A stretch of 64,000 nt of DNA from Lysinibacillus pakistanensis (GTDB lineage: Bacteria; Bacillota; Bacilli; Bacillales_A; Planococcaceae): the NCBI RefSeq assembly GCF_030123245.1, contig NZ_CP126101.1, positions 1,176,501 to 1,240,500 of the forward strand. Reading direction: 5' to 3'. Below are positions 46,624-56,045 of this stretch, one piece after another. The position numbers and the translations under genes were made by a program. The notes below the pieces were generated by a model, which was given only the letters and a program-made list of their open reading frames with translations, was not told where the DNA came from and ran no database searches. Numbering within the stretch: the stretch's first letter is position 1; every line of letters begins with the position of its first letter.

Positions 46624-46860
46624 TTGTCTACAGTATTAGAACGTGTAACAAAAGTAATCGTGGACCGTTTAGGTGTTGAAGAAAGCGAAGTAACGCTTGA
46701 AGCTTCTTTCCGTGATGATTTAGGTGCTGACTCATTAGACGTAGTTGAACTTGTAATGGAGCTTGAAGACGAGTTTGATATGGAAATTTCTGATGAAGAT
46801 GCTGAAAAAATCTCAACAGTAGGTTCTGCTATTTCATACATTGAAAGTAAAATAAACTAA
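46624..46860 (+). CDS. acpP: Acyl carrier protein
   Basis: About 78 aa, acidic, with [15 protein letters not shown] holding the phosphopantetheine serine. The start is TTG 46624, 8 nt after GGAGG and aligned with the family start ([10 protein letters not shown]); the in-frame GTG 46615 overlaps the ribosome site. A TATAAT box with TG directly before it (46597-46602) suggests an extra promoter just upstream. Confidence 0.95.
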   Translation: MSTVLERVTKVIVDRLGVEESEVTLEASFRDDLGADSLDVVELVMELEDEFDMEISDEDAEKISTVGSAISYIESKIN

Positions 46861-46865
46861 TTTTT

Positions 46866-46957
46866 TTAACTTTATTTAACACCTTGATAGGTTTTGTCAT
46901 AAATGCTAATCGTTTTTATGGACTGGTTAAATAAAGTTAAAGCCTCTGGCAGAAATT
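46866..46957 (+). repeat. Structured intergenic repeat, copy F (5' half, after acpP)
   Basis: A 15-bp perfect stem, TTAACTTTATTTAAC (46866-46880) with GTTAAATAAAGTTAA (46926-46940), is followed directly by AGCCTCTGGCAGAAATT, the family linker. The rest is missing. It points toward rnc. Confidence 0.65.
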
Positions 46958-47009
46958 ATTACTACTCTTTTTTCGTTAAAAGAGCAAATTTACATTGTAA
47001 AGTGTATTT

Positions 47010-47059
47010 AAAAGGGTACGAAATGGTTCATTTTTTGAACTATGGATGTCCCTTTTTTT
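47010..47059 (+). terminator. Terminator between acpP and rnc
   Basis: AAAAGGG (47010-47016) pairs with CCCTTTT around an inner GTTCA/TGAAC hairpin, then a T run (TTTTTTTATTTT). Confidence 0.7.
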
Positions 47060-47118
47060 ATTTTGGAAAATAATTTGCAAAAAAACTTCCAAAACATTGT
47101 ATTTCAGCCGAAATAATT

Positions 47119-47147
47119 TTGCATAAACGCCTTGAAAAAGGTACACT
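47119..47147 (+). promoter_or_regulatory. Promoter of rnc-smc-ftsY
   Basis: TTGCAT (47119-47124), 17 bp, TACACT (47142-47147), 37 bp before the rnc start. Confidence 0.6.
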
Positions 47148-47183
47148 AAGACGGTAGAAACTATTAGGAAGGCAGATTGTTCA

Positions 47184-47948
47184 ATGGCTATGAAAAGAAA
47201 AGGAACTATGCAGAAATCTGGCGTACTTCCTGAAAAAGTACGCAATCAATTCGAGCTGCTACAGCATGAATTGAATATCACATTTATTAATAAAAATTTA
47301 TTGTATCAAGCATTCACGCATTCATCTTATGTGAATGAGCATCGCCGTAAATTATTTACGGATAATGAGCGTCTTGAATTTTTAGGAGATGCAGTACTTG
47401 AACTGTCTGTTTCTAAATACCTCTTTGAGAAATATCCTAATATGAGTGAGGGCGAGTTAACGAAGCTACGAGCATCTATTGTATGTGAGCCATCTCTTGT
47501 TATTTTTGCAAATGAATTAGGTTTTGGTCGCTTCGTATTACTCGGAAAAGGTGAAGAATTGACAGGTGGACGGGAACGCCCGGCGCTACTTGCTGATGTT
47601 TTTGAGTCATTTGTAGGTGCTCTTTACTTAGATCAAGATTTGCAAACGGTCGTGTCATTTTTAGAACGTATTGTGTTCCCAAAAGTAGAAATCGGTGCTT
47701 TTTCGCATGTGATGGATTTTAAAAGTCAACTGCAGGAAATGGTACAACAAACGAATAATGGATTACTTCATTACGAAATTATTGATGAAAAGGGTCCTGC
47801 CCATAACCGTACCTTTGTATCAAGTGTTCTTTTGAATGGACAGGAGCTTGGTATTGGTCGAGGGAAATCGAAAAAAGAAGCCGAGCAGCAAGCTGCGCAA
47901 TGTGCAATGCGAACAATGCGCGAGCAAACTGCGAAAGAGGAGGCTTAA
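47184..47948 (+). CDS. rnc: Ribonuclease III
   Basis: This 254-aa dsRNA endonuclease processes rRNA and scRNA. The catalytic signature is [21 protein letters not shown], with [16 protein letters not shown] (second acidic motif). A C-terminal dsRNA-binding domain (about 180-250; [26 protein letters not shown]) follows. A second ATG lies two codons in. smc starts 3 nt after the stop. Confidence 0.95.
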   Translation: MAMKRKGTMQKSGVLPEKVRNQFELLQHELNITFINKNLLYQAFTHSSYVNEHRRKLFTDNERLEFLGDAVLELSVSKYLFEKYPNMSEGELTKLRASIVCEPSLVIFANELGFGRFVLLGKGEELTGGRERPALLADVFESFVGALYLDQDLQTVVSFLERIVFPKVEIGAFSHVMDFKSQLQEMVQQTNNGLLHYEIIDEKGPAHNRTFVSSVLLNGQELGIGRGKSKKEAEQQAAQCAMRTMREQTAKEEA

Positions 47949-47951
47949 TAG

Positions 47952-50900
47952 ATGTTCCTAAAACGACTCGAAGTGATTGGCTTTAAATCTTTTGCGGAGC
48001 GCATTGGAATTGATTTTGTACCTGGTGTGACAGCAGTTGTCGGACCAAATGGCAGTGGGAAAAGTAATGTCACTGATGCCATTCGTTGGGTACTTGGGGA
48101 GCAATCGGCAAAGTCGTTACGTGGATCTAAGATGGAGGATGTTATTTTTGCTGGCAGTGATTCTCGAAAGCCACTAAATTTTGCTGAGGTAACATTAGTT
48201 TTAGATAATACAGATGAACAACTTGCTTTTTCATATACAGAGGTCAGCGTAACAAGACGCGTATACCGTTCAGGTGATAGTGAATATTTATTAAATAACC
48301 AGCAGTGTCGCCTGAAGGATATTACGGACTTGTTTATGGATTCAGGTCTTGGGAAAGAGGCATTTTCAATTATTTCGCAAGGCCGTGTTGATGAGATTTT
48401 AAATAGCAGACCCGATGACCGACGTTCAATTTTCGAAGAGGCAGCTGGCGTATTAAAGTACAAACTGAGAAAGAAAAAAGCAGAGCATAAACTTATTGAA
48501 ACAGATGAAAATTTATATCGCGTGTTAGATATATTACATGAATTAGATAGTCGACTTGAACCGCTTGAAATTCAGGCATCCAGTGCAAGAGATTATGTGC
48601 AAATGTCTACAGAGCTAAAAGATTTTGATATCGCCATTCTTGTGCACGATTTAAAAAATTGTGCACAATCTTTGCATGCTCTGGAAGCTGAGTTCACAGA
48701 GTTATCTGAGACTGAGCAAAAACAAGCACATTCCATCGCTACCGTCGAAAAACAAACAGCAAGTATTCGTAAACTGTTAAAGGAGCTAGATGACTATTTA
48801 GATACTACTCAAGCTGATTTTGTGAATGCAACAATGGAAGTTGAACGTTGGGATGGTCGAAAGGCACTAATGGCAGAAAAGCGACAAAATGCTTCCAATC
48901 AATTACTACAATTGAATGCTTCTTTACAGGAAGCAAAGACTGAGGTAGAGGCTCTGATTTTACAGGAAGCTGAAAAAAAAGAGCTATTTACAGAGAAGCA
49001 GCAAGATGTACTGGTGTTAAAACAAAGCATTAAGCAACTGGAACAATCATTAAATCGCTCTGTTACTGAAATTGAGCAAGAGATTGAAGAGCAAAAGAAT
49101 CGCTATATTGACTCCTTAAATGAAGAGGCAACCATTAAAAATGAATTAAAGAATATTGATCAGCAATTGGCACAGCAAAAAGCGATGGCAGCACGTATGT
49201 CAGACCAAACAGATGAAATTGGACAAGAGCTTGCGCAAATTATTGCAGAAAAAGAAAAGCTTGCTGTGGCTCACAACACCACAACAAAGGATTTGCAAGG
49301 AAAGCTTGAACATTACGAATCATTGCAAATTGATCTAAAAAAAGTCAATGCATCTTTTAATGAGAAGCAGGATATGCTTTATAAAGCTTATCAACACCAA
49401 CAGCAACTTAAGGCTAGAAAGGACACATTAGCAGAGCTTGAAGCTGACTTTTCAGGTTTCTTCCAAGGTGTAAAAGAAGTATTGCTGGCACGTGATAAAG
49501 GTGAACTAGTAGGCATTGAGGGGGCTGTCGCTGAGTTAATTCAAGTAGATGGAAAATACTCACAAGCGATTGAAACAGCCTTAGGTGCGGCTTCTCAGCA
49601 TATCGTGACAACGGATGAGCGTCATGCTCAGCAGGCTATACATTGGTTGAAGCAAAAAAGAGCTGGTCGTGCAACATTTTTACCAAAGACAGTTATGAAG
49701 TCGCGAAAAATTAATCTATCTACTATTCATTTGGCAATAGAGCACCCCGCCTTTGTACAAATGGCGGATGAACTTGTGACTTTCCATGAGGATAATCGAA
49801 CAATTGTTGAGAATCTTCTAGGCAATGTAATTGTTGCATCAAGCTTAGAGGGTGCGAGTCAAATTGCACGTTTATGTGGCTTCCGCTATCGTGTGGTGAC
49901 TCTTGATGGTGATATTGTTAATGCAGGTGGTTCATTGACAGGTGGTGCAACGAAGCAACAATCTTCGCTCTTTACAAGAAAGGCTGAATTAGATGGTCTA
50001 ATTGTCAAATTAGAAGCGTTGGAAGCATCTATTTTTAGTGCTGAACAGGCTGTTTCAGCAGAAAAAGAAAGGCTAGCGACATTACGAGATCAAGTAGAGC
50101 AATTGAAACTTGAAGGCGAACAGCTTCGAAAGGATGAATTACAACAGGCAAGTCGTATTCGTGAGCTTGAGGTTGTTGAGAAAAGTCTATCAGCACGTGT
50201 ATCCTATGCATCAAATGAGACACAAGATGTTAAGACACGCGAGCAAACATTATTAGCTCAACGGGAAGTGGCTACAAATCGTTTAACAGCCCTAGCGACA
50301 GAGCTATTAGAGATTAATGGTACGGTTGAGCACCTAAATAAAATAAAACTGCAGAGCGAAACGGAGAAAGATGTACTGCGTGAACAATTAGCAGAAAAAC
50401 GCTCCCAATTAGCAGTTATGCAGGAGCAAATGTCACAAGTACAAATTGCTACTGCAGAAATAGCTTTGCAATTAAACAAAGCTCAGCAAAAGATGGACAG
50501 TATTTCTCAGGAAATAATCTGGTTGCAATCAGATGAGTCGACAAAACTTTTAAGTGATGAAGAAGTTGAGGAGCAGGTTGCTACTTGGAAAGAGAGAAGA
50601 GATTCGTTACACAATACGATTTCTCAGAAAAAGGATGAGAAAATAGCACAACAGCAGCAACTCGCTGCTTTAGAGGAACAGCTTAAAGAATTGCAACGTA
50701 TACATAAAGGTTACCTTGAAGCAATACGTGCAAATGAGCTAAAGCAGAGTCGCTTAGAATTTGAAATTAAAAGTTTTAATGAGCAGCTAGAGGAAAACTA
50801 TCAGCTAATCCTTGAGGAGGCTGAGGAGATTGCGATAGAAATTAGCGATGAAGAGCATATGCGACGTAGAGTGAAGCTATTGAAAAAATCGATTGAAGAG

Positions 50901-51533
50901 CTTGGTCCTGTTAATTTGAGTGCGATTGAAGAATATGATAGAGTACTAGAACGTCATTCATTCTTGACAGAGCAACGTGAGGATCTACTTGCTGCTCAGG
51001 AAACATTGCATGAAGCCATTAAAGAAATGGATGAGGAGATGACGTTGCGATTTAGCGAAACGTTTTATGCTATTCGTGAACAATTTAAGCGTGTATTCCG
51101 TGAATTATTTGGTGGTGGGCAAGCAGATTTAGTATTACTGGAGCCTCAAAACTTACTTGAAACAGGTATTGAAATTGTGGCTCAGCCTCCAGGGAAAAAA
51201 TTGCAGAATCTAAGTTTACTTTCTGGTGGTGAGCGTGCACTTACTGCCATCGCATTATTATTTTCCATCTTAAATATAAGACCTGTACCATTCTGTATTC
51301 TGGATGAAGTAGAGGCTGCGTTAGACGAGGCAAATGTAGTTCGGTATAGTCAATACTTGAAAAAATTTAGCCATGACACACAATTCATTGTTATCACACA
51401 TCGTAAAGGAACGATGGAAGGAGCTGATGTATTGTATGGTATTACAATGCAGGAGTCTGGTGTCTCGAAACTTGTATCAGTAAAATTAGAAGATGAACCC
51501 GTACTTGCGGAGCAAAGGAGCGAACAAGCATGA
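47952..51533 (+). CDS. smc: Chromosome segregation ATPase SMC
   Basis: This 1193-aa protein has an N-terminal head with GPNGSGKSNVTDAIRWVLGE, two long coiled coils (about 170-500 and 680-1000), and a hinge (about 510-660, ending GGSLTGGATKQ). The C-terminal head has LSGGERALTAIALLF and FCILDEVEAALDEANV. With ScpAB (not here) it organises replicated origins. It overlaps ftsY by 4 bp. Full length. Confidence 0.96.
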   Translation: MFLKRLEVIGFKSFAERIGIDFVPGVTAVVGPNGSGKSNVTDAIRWVLGEQSAKSLRGSKMEDVIFAGSDSRKPLNFAEVTLVLDNTDEQLAFSYTEVSVTRRVYRSGDSEYLLNNQQCRLKDITDLFMDSGLGKEAFSIISQGRVDEILNSRPDDRRSIFEEAAGVLKYKLRKKKAEHKLIETDENLYRVLDILHELDSRLEPLEIQASSARDYVQMSTELKDFDIAILVHDLKNCAQSLHALEAEFTELSETEQKQAHSIATVEKQTASIRKLLKELDDYLDTTQADFVNATMEVERWDGRKALMAEKRQNASNQLLQLNASLQEAKTEVEALILQEAEKKELFTEKQQDVLVLKQSIKQLEQSLNRSVTEIEQEIEEQKNRYIDSLNEEATIKNELKNIDQQLAQQKAMAARMSDQTDEIGQELAQIIAEKEKLAVAHNTTTKDLQGKLEHYESLQIDLKKVNASFNEKQDMLYKAYQHQQQLKARKDTLAELEADFSGFFQGVKEVLLARDKGELVGIEGAVAELIQVDGKYSQAIETALGAASQHIVTTDERHAQQAIHWLKQKRAGRATFLPKTVMKSRKINLSTIHLAIEHPAFVQMADELVTFHEDNRTIVENLLGNVIVASSLEGASQIARLCGFRYRVVTLDGDIVNAGGSLTGGATKQQSSLFTRKAELDGLIVKLEALEASIFSAEQAVSAEKERLATLRDQVEQLKLEGEQLRKDELQQASRIRELEVVEKSLSARVSYASNETQDVKTREQTLLAQREVATNRLTALATELLEINGTVEHLNKIKLQSETEKDVLREQLAEKRSQLAVMQEQMSQVQIATAEIALQLNKAQQKMDSISQEIIWLQSDESTKLLSDEEVEEQVATWKERRDSLHNTISQKKDEKIAQQQQLAALEEQLKELQRIHKGYLEAIRANELKQSRLEFEIKSFNEQLEENYQLILEEAEEIAIEISDEEHMRRRVKLLKKSIEELGPVNLSAIEEYDRVLERHSFLTEQREDLLAAQETLHEAIKEMDEEMTLRFSETFYAIREQFKRVFRELFGGGQADLVLLEPQNLLETGIEIVAQPPGKKLQNLSLLSGGERALTAIALLFSILNIRPVPFCILDEVEAALDEANVVRYSQYLKKFSHDTQFIVITHRKGTMEGADVLYGITMQESGVSKLVSVKLEDEPVLAEQRSEQA

Positions 51534-52768
51534 GTTTTTTTAAACGTTTAAAAGATAAGCTGATGGGCAACCCAGCAGAAGAAGAAAAAGTTGTAGAAGT
51601 TAATGAAAATGAGGATGAGACTGCCGAGAAGCTTGAGGATGCAGAGGAGCCCGCTCTTATTGAAGCAACTGTTGAGGAAATCGACTTAGCAACTGAGACT
51701 CCAAAGGCGGAGGGTCCTATTGAAACAGAACTTCCCGAATTAATGGAAGAACCGGTGCAACATGAAGTGCACGAGGTTGCGAATGTGGAGGAGAAAAAGC
51801 CTTCTGCATGGTCCATTACGCAAAAATTTAAAGCTGGTCTGGAAAAAACGAGAAATTCCTTTACTTCAAAAGTAAACGATTTAGTGGCACGTTATCGAAA
51901 AGTGGATGAGGACTTCTTTGAAGAACTAGAAGATTTATTATTACAGGCTGACGTTGGCTTTGAAACAGTTATGGAGCTAATGGACAAATTACGTTTTGAG
52001 GTTCAACGAAAAAATATTAAAGACACAAATGGTATCCAAGCAGTGATTTCTGAGAAGCTTGTTGAAATTTATGAGCAGGGCGAAGAGGATTTAATTGATG
52101 TAAACATGCAGCCTGATGGTGAACTAACAGTGATTCTATTTGTTGGAGTCAACGGTGTTGGGAAAACCACAACAATTGGTAAGCTTGCTCATCGTTTGAA
52201 ATCTCAGGGCAAAACGGTTGTTTTGGCTGCGGGCGATACGTTCCGTGCTGGAGCCATCGATCAATTACAAGTATGGGGCGATCGAGTCGGCTGTGAGGTC
52301 ATTAAACAATCTGAGGGTTCTGACCCAGCTGCAGTGATGTATGATGCTATTCGTGCAGCGAAAAATCGCAAAGCAGATGTATTAATTTGTGATACTGCTG
52401 GACGTTTACAAAACAAAGTCAATTTAATGAATGAGCTTGAAAAAGTACATCGTGTCATTTCACGTGAAATACCAAATGCACCTCATGAGGTTCTATTGGC
52501 TTTAGATGCAACTACTGGTCAAAATGCACTTGTGCAGGCACAAACGTTTAAGGAAGCGACAAATGTTACGGGAATCGTTTTAACAAAGCTTGATGGTACA
52601 GCAAAAGGTGGTATTGTCCTAGCAATTCGTAATAAATTACACATTCCAGTTAAGTTTGTAGGACTTGGTGAGAAGATGGATGACCTTCAGCCATTTGATG
52701 CAGAACGCTATGTCTATGGTTTATTTGCCGAGGGATTAGATAAAGAATTACAAAATAACGAGGATTAA
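51530..52768 (+). CDS. ftsY: Signal recognition particle receptor FtsY
   Basis: This 412-aa protein has an acidic A domain (1-110, many Glu/Asp) followed by the NG GTPase. [15 protein letters not shown] is G1, [28 protein letters not shown] and [10 protein letters not shown] follow, then [15 protein letters not shown]. It receives Ffh-ribosome complexes at the membrane. The ATG overlaps smc. ffh lies two genes downstream. Confidence 0.95.
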   Translation: MSFFKRLKDKLMGNPAEEEKVVEVNENEDETAEKLEDAEEPALIEATVEEIDLATETPKAEGPIETELPELMEEPVQHEVHEVANVEEKKPSAWSITQKFKAGLEKTRNSFTSKVNDLVARYRKVDEDFFEELEDLLLQADVGFETVMELMDKLRFEVQRKNIKDTNGIQAVISEKLVEIYEQGEEDLIDVNMQPDGELTVILFVGVNGVGKTTTIGKLAHRLKSQGKTVVLAAGDTFRAGAIDQLQVWGDRVGCEVIKQSEGSDPAAVMYDAIRAAKNRKADVLICDTAGRLQNKVNLMNELEKVHRVISREIPNAPHEVLLALDATTGQNALVQAQTFKEATNVTGIVLTKLDGTAKGGIVLAIRNKLHIPVKFVGLGEKMDDLQPFDAERYVYGLFAEGLDKELQNNED

Positions 52769-52775
52769 TCTTGAT

Positions 52776-52940
52776 TACGCCCCCTCTATAAATACGAGAT
52801 GAATGCGATTTTTGCCTATTCAGGTGAGGTAGAAACGCCTGCCGAATCTGGGAGGCTCCCTTGAGAATATTTACTGAAGAGGGACTTTTTAATCGACCTT
52901 GATTATTCTGGGGGAATATACACTGGGGCATAATTTAGTT
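52776..52940 (+). repeat. Structured intergenic repeat, copy G (decayed)
   Basis: CCCCCTCTATAAATACGAGATGAATGCGATTTTTGCCTATTCAGG corresponds part by part to CCACCTCTACAG...GAGATGAATGCGGTTTTGGTTCC...TTCAG of copies B/D/H. TTACTGAAG and a final ACTGGGGCATAATTTAG recall the outer arm and the end hairpin. Much degraded; recognised only by comparison. Confidence 0.5.
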
Positions 52941-52944
52941 AAGT

Positions 52945-53076
52945 GAAAAGCTCGTCTGTAAAATGGACAATTCATTGTTTAAAAGAGAAATGCTTGCTAT
53001 AGGTGAAAGACGCCTGAAAGCAGTTAATGAAGGCTTTTAGACAAGGGAATTACCTTGACACAGACGGGCGCTTTTC
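52945..53076. repeat. Long inverted repeat around the ylxM promoter
   Basis: GAAAAGCTCGTCTGT (52945-52959) is complementary, with a two-base bulge and a wobble, to ACAGACGGGCGCTTTTC (53060-53076). The right arm starts in the last base of the -35 box of the ylxM promoter and fills its spacer. Confidence 0.55.
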
Positions 53077-53084
53077 GTTATGAT
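53055..53084 (+). promoter_or_regulatory. Promoter of ylxM-ffh
   Basis: Perfect TTGACA (53055-53060), 18 bp, TATGAT (53079-53084), 34 bp before the ylxM start. Confidence 0.7.
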
Positions 53085-53117
53085 ACAAATGACTAAGGAC
53101 GGGAGGAGAAACATTCG

Positions 53118-53453
53118 ATGCTACTTGAAAAAACAACACGCATGAACTTTCTCTTCGACTTTTATCAAGCATTATTAACAGACAAGCAACGTAGTTATAT
53201 GGAACTATATTATTTAGATGATCACTCACTTGGGGAAATCGCTGAATCATACGGAGTTTCACGTCAGGCTGTTTATGATAATATTCGTCGAACAGAAGCG
53301 ATGCTTGAAGAATATGAAGAAAAACTTTGTTTATTAGACAAATTTCAAAAACGTACACAAATGCTTGCACAGCTAACAGCAGGAATTACAAAACAAAACA
53401 TGACGGCTGAAGAACAGCTAGCGCTTATTGAGCAGTTGAAAGAATGGGATTAG
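53118..53453 (+). CDS. ylxM: YlxM family putative SRP-associated DNA-binding protein
   Basis: This 111-aa helical protein resembles sigma-70 region 4: [40 protein letters not shown]. It is a member of UPF0122 and is nearly always encoded before ffh; in Streptococcus it affects SRP function. GGAGGAG lies before the ATG. ffh follows 12 bp later. Confidence 0.93.
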   Translation: MLLEKTTRMNFLFDFYQALLTDKQRSYMELYYLDDHSLGEIAESYGVSRQAVYDNIRRTEAMLEEYEEKLCLLDKFQKRTQMLAQLTAGITKQNMTAEEQLALIEQLKEWD

Positions 53454-53465
53454 GAGGCGAAAGCA

Positions 53466-54824
53466 ATGGCTTTTGAAGGATTAGCGGAACGACTCCAAGG
53501 AACGATCCAAAAGATTAAAGGTAAAGGTAAGGTATCGGAACAAGACGTTAAGGAAATGATGCGTGAAGTCCGATTTGCTTTAATCGAGGCGGATGTTAAC
53601 TTAAAAGTAGTCAAAGAATTCGTGAAAAAGGTTAGTGAACGTGCGGTTGGTGTAGATGTTATGCAAAGCCTTACACCTGGCCAGCAGGTAATTAAAATCG
53701 TACAGGACGAATTAACGGAATTGATGGGTGGCGAGCAAAGCCCCATTAAATTTAATACAAAGCCACCAACTGTTATTATGATGGTCGGCTTACAGGGTGC
53801 GGGGAAAACGACGACTACAGGTAAACTGGCGAATGTGTTACGTAAAAAATATAACCGTAAGCCATTACTAGTAGCGGCAGATGTTTATCGCCCAGCGGCT
53901 GTTCAGCAATTACAAACATTAGGTAAACAGTTATCTCTTCCTGTATTTGCATTAGGCACTGATGTTTCTCCTGTAGAAATTGCACGTCAGGCAATTGAAC
54001 TGGCAAAAGAAGAGCATCATGATGTCGTTATTATCGATACAGCGGGTCGCTTGCATATTGACGAAGATTTAATGCAGGAATTAAAAGATATACGTGCGTT
54101 AAAGGAGCCAGATGAAGTCTTCCTAGTTGTGGATGCTATGACGGGTCAGGATGCTGTAAACGTAGCAGAAAGCTTTAATGAAGCAATTGGTATTACCGGA
54201 GTTGTTTTAACAAAGCTTGATGGTGATACACGTGGCGGTGCAGCTTTATCAATTCGTTCCGTTACCCAGAAACCAATAAAATTTGTTGGTATGGGCGAAA
54301 AAATGGATGCACTGGAACCTTTCCACCCAGAACGAATGGCGTCTCGTATATTAGGGATGGGTGACGTTCTATCACTTATTGAAAAGGCTCAGGCAAATGT
54401 TGACGAAGCAAAGGCCAAAGAATTAGAGGAAAAATTTAAATCCCAAACCTTTACATTTGATGATTTTGTTGAACAATTACAGCAAGTGAAGAAAATGGGG
54501 CCTCTTGATGAAATTTTGAAAATGCTACCTGGCGCGAACAAAATTAAAGGCTTAGACAATGTTAAAGTAGATGATAAGCAAATGGGCCGTGTAGAAGCGA
54601 TTATTTATTCGATGACAACGGCAGAAAAGACGAATCCGGAAATCATTAATGGTAGCCGTAAAAAGCGTATTGCAAAAGGCTCTGGAACATCTATTCAAGA
54701 GGTGAACCGTCTATTAAAGCAATTTGATGAAATGAAAAAAATGATGAAGCAAATGACTGGAATGGCAAGTGGTAAAGGTAAGAAAAAAATGAAATTACCA
54801 GGCTTTGATTCATTGTTTAAATAA
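53466..54824 (+). CDS. ffh: Signal recognition particle protein Ffh
   Basis: This 452-aa SRP54 protein has an N domain, then the G domain with GLQGAGKTTTTGKLA, DVYRPAAVQQLQ, DTAGRLHIDEDLM and TKLDGDTRGGAALS. The methionine-rich M domain comes after residue 300 (MKKMMKQMTGMASGKGKKKMKLP). It binds signal sequences and SRP RNA and docks on FtsY. GGAGGCG precedes the ATG. Confidence 0.96.
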   Translation: MAFEGLAERLQGTIQKIKGKGKVSEQDVKEMMREVRFALIEADVNLKVVKEFVKKVSERAVGVDVMQSLTPGQQVIKIVQDELTELMGGEQSPIKFNTKPPTVIMMVGLQGAGKTTTTGKLANVLRKKYNRKPLLVAADVYRPAAVQQLQTLGKQLSLPVFALGTDVSPVEIARQAIELAKEEHHDVVIIDTAGRLHIDEDLMQELKDIRALKEPDEVFLVVDAMTGQDAVNVAESFNEAIGITGVVLTKLDGDTRGGAALSIRSVTQKPIKFVGMGEKMDALEPFHPERMASRILGMGDVLSLIEKAQANVDEAKAKELEEKFKSQTFTFDDFVEQLQQVKKMGPLDEILKMLPGANKIKGLDNVKVDDKQMGRVEAIIYSMTTAEKTNPEIINGSRKKRIAKGSGTSIQEVNRLLKQFDEMKKMMKQMTGMASGKGKKKMKLPGFDSLFK

Positions 54825-54851
54825 TAATTTTTAGGTGTTAAGAAAAAACAC

Positions 54852-54880
54852 TTTACAAACAACCTAAACATTGATAATAT
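54852..54880 (+). promoter_or_regulatory. Promoter of rpsP
   Basis: TTTACA (54852-54857), 17 bp, TAATAT (54875-54880), 38 bp before the start. Confidence 0.5.
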
Positions 54881-54918
54881 ACTATCTTGTGTGAAACTTA
54901 TTCGGAGGTGCTATTAAA

Positions 54919-55191
54919 ATGGCAGTTAAAATTCGCTTAAAACGTATGGGAGCTAAAAAATCTCCTTTCTATCGTATTGTAGTTGCAGATGCTCGCTCAC
55001 CACGTGACGGTCGTCAAATCGAAACAGTTGGTACTTACAACCCACTAACTCAACCAGCTACTGTAAACATCGATGAAGAGAAAGCTCTTAAATGGTTAGC
55101 TGACGGTGCAAAACCATCAGATACAGTACGTAACTTGTTCTCAGAACAAGGAATCATGGAAAAATTCCATAACCAAAAATTCAGTAAATAA
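54919..55191 (+). CDS. rpsP: 30S ribosomal protein S16
   Basis: This 90-aa protein reads [20 protein letters not shown], with [11 protein letters not shown] and ETVGTYNPL, the S16 signature. GGAGGTG precedes the ATG. khpA follows after 15 bp. Confidence 0.96.
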   Translation: MAVKIRLKRMGAKKSPFYRIVVADARSPRDGRQIETVGTYNPLTQPATVNIDEEKALKWLADGAKPSDTVRNLFSEQGIMEKFHNQKFSK

Positions 55192-55206
55192 TCGGGGGCG
55201 ACGTTT

Positions 55207-55440
55207 TTGAAGCAGCTGATTGAAGCAATCGTTTTACCGTTAGTCGATTATCCAGAAGAAGTTCGTATTGAGACGGATGAAAATGCAAATCGAATTGTTT
55301 ATAAACTTTTTGTTCATCCAGAGGATCGAGGGAAAGTCATAGGCAAACAAGGGCGAGTAGCGAAAGCGATTCGTACAATTGTTTATTCAGCGGCAGGTAG
55401 TCACCATCAAAAAAAGACCTACGTCGATATATTGGATTGA
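55207..55440 (+). CDS. khpA: KH-domain RNA-binding protein KhpA (YlqC)
   Basis: This 77-aa protein has a KH domain with the loop VIGKQGRVAKAIRTIVYSAA. It binds RNA with KhpB/Jag in related bacteria and affects cell division and length. The start is TTG 55207, 8 nt after GGGGG. In B. subtilis ylqD follows; here a 605-bp gap without it leads to rimM. Confidence 0.92.
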   Translation: MKQLIEAIVLPLVDYPEEVRIETDENANRIVYKLFVHPEDRGKVIGKQGRVAKAIRTIVYSAAGSHHQKKTYVDILD

Positions 55441-55448
55441 TAGAAAAG

Positions 55449-55547
55449 ATGTTCACGCTCTTTTACACGCGACAAGCACAGGAAAGTCCTGATTGGTATG
55501 TTTACATGCATTTAGGAATTCGGAGTGGTCTTGAGCCTGGAGCGTAA
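55449..55547 (+). CDS. Possible 32-aa ORF after khpA
   Basis: ATG start with a weak AGAAAAG upstream; the product reads MFTLFYTRQAQESPDWYV and then YMHLGIRSGLEPGA. It ends just before the terminator at 55562. I do not recognise it; it may be a fragment or chance. Confidence 0.25.
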   Translation: MFTLFYTRQAQESPDWYVYMHLGIRSGLEPGA

Positions 55548-55561
55548 AATCTGGACTATAG

Positions 55562-55592
55562 AGGAGGGAGCTTGCCGGTTCCTTCCTTTTTT
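55562..55592 (+). terminator. Rho-independent terminator after khpA
   Basis: GGAGGGA pairs with TCCTTCC (one wobble) around GCTTGCCGGT, followed by seven T. From 55593 to 55810 I see nothing. Confidence 0.75.
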
Positions 55593-55811
55593 TATCTTTC
55601 ATCATTAATGTATGTGCTGTAAAGCATTTATATGGAGGGTACTGCTTCCTTGTGCCTCATAGGTAATACTTAAAGCAATTATATTGAGAGATAATTGAGC
55701 ATAATAACATTGAGATGCTTAAGCTAAAACATCTTCTCCAAAATGTTCAGCTGCTTTTTAGAGGAAAGTGAGACAATGGTTACTTTTAAACTCTGATTAG
55801 CAAGTAGCTTG

Positions 55812-55831
55812 AAGGAGGCAGCATGTTTTAA
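55812..55831 (+). other. Orphan ribosome site and start followed at once by a stop
   Basis: AAGGAGG, 4 nt, ATG TTT TAA, immediately before repeat copy H. It could be the start of a gene interrupted when the repeat arrived, or chance. Confidence 0.25.
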
Positions 55832-55839
55832 CATTTTTT

Positions 55840-56030
55840 ATCTTCATTCATCAGAAGACTCCCACCTCTACAGGTAGTGAGATGAATGCAGTTTTGGTTC
55901 CTTTTCAGTGGGTATCCAAACACCTACTGAATGAAGATAAAGCCCCTGGCAGATGTCACGGATTTTCAAAGGAATGAATTGTGCGTGCACAATTCAAAAT
56001 CCGGACGCAATTACGCCAAGGCGAAATTGA
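55840..56030 (+). repeat. Structured intergenic repeat, copy H (before rimM)
   Basis: Outer stem ATCTTCATTCA (55840-55850) with TGAATGAAGAT (55928-55938). A rival inner hairpin is TTCAGTGGGT/CACCTACTGAA. Then come AAGCCCCTGGCAGATGTCAC and GGATTTT/AAAATCC (55960-55966 with 55996-56002) stacked on GAATTGTGC/GCACAATTC (55976-55984 with 55987-55995). GGACG precedes the end hairpin CAATTACGCC/GGCGAAATTG (56008-56029). It ends 16 bp before rimM and is nearly identical to copy B. Confidence 0.88.
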
Positions 56031-56045
56031 TATGAGGTGAAATTT

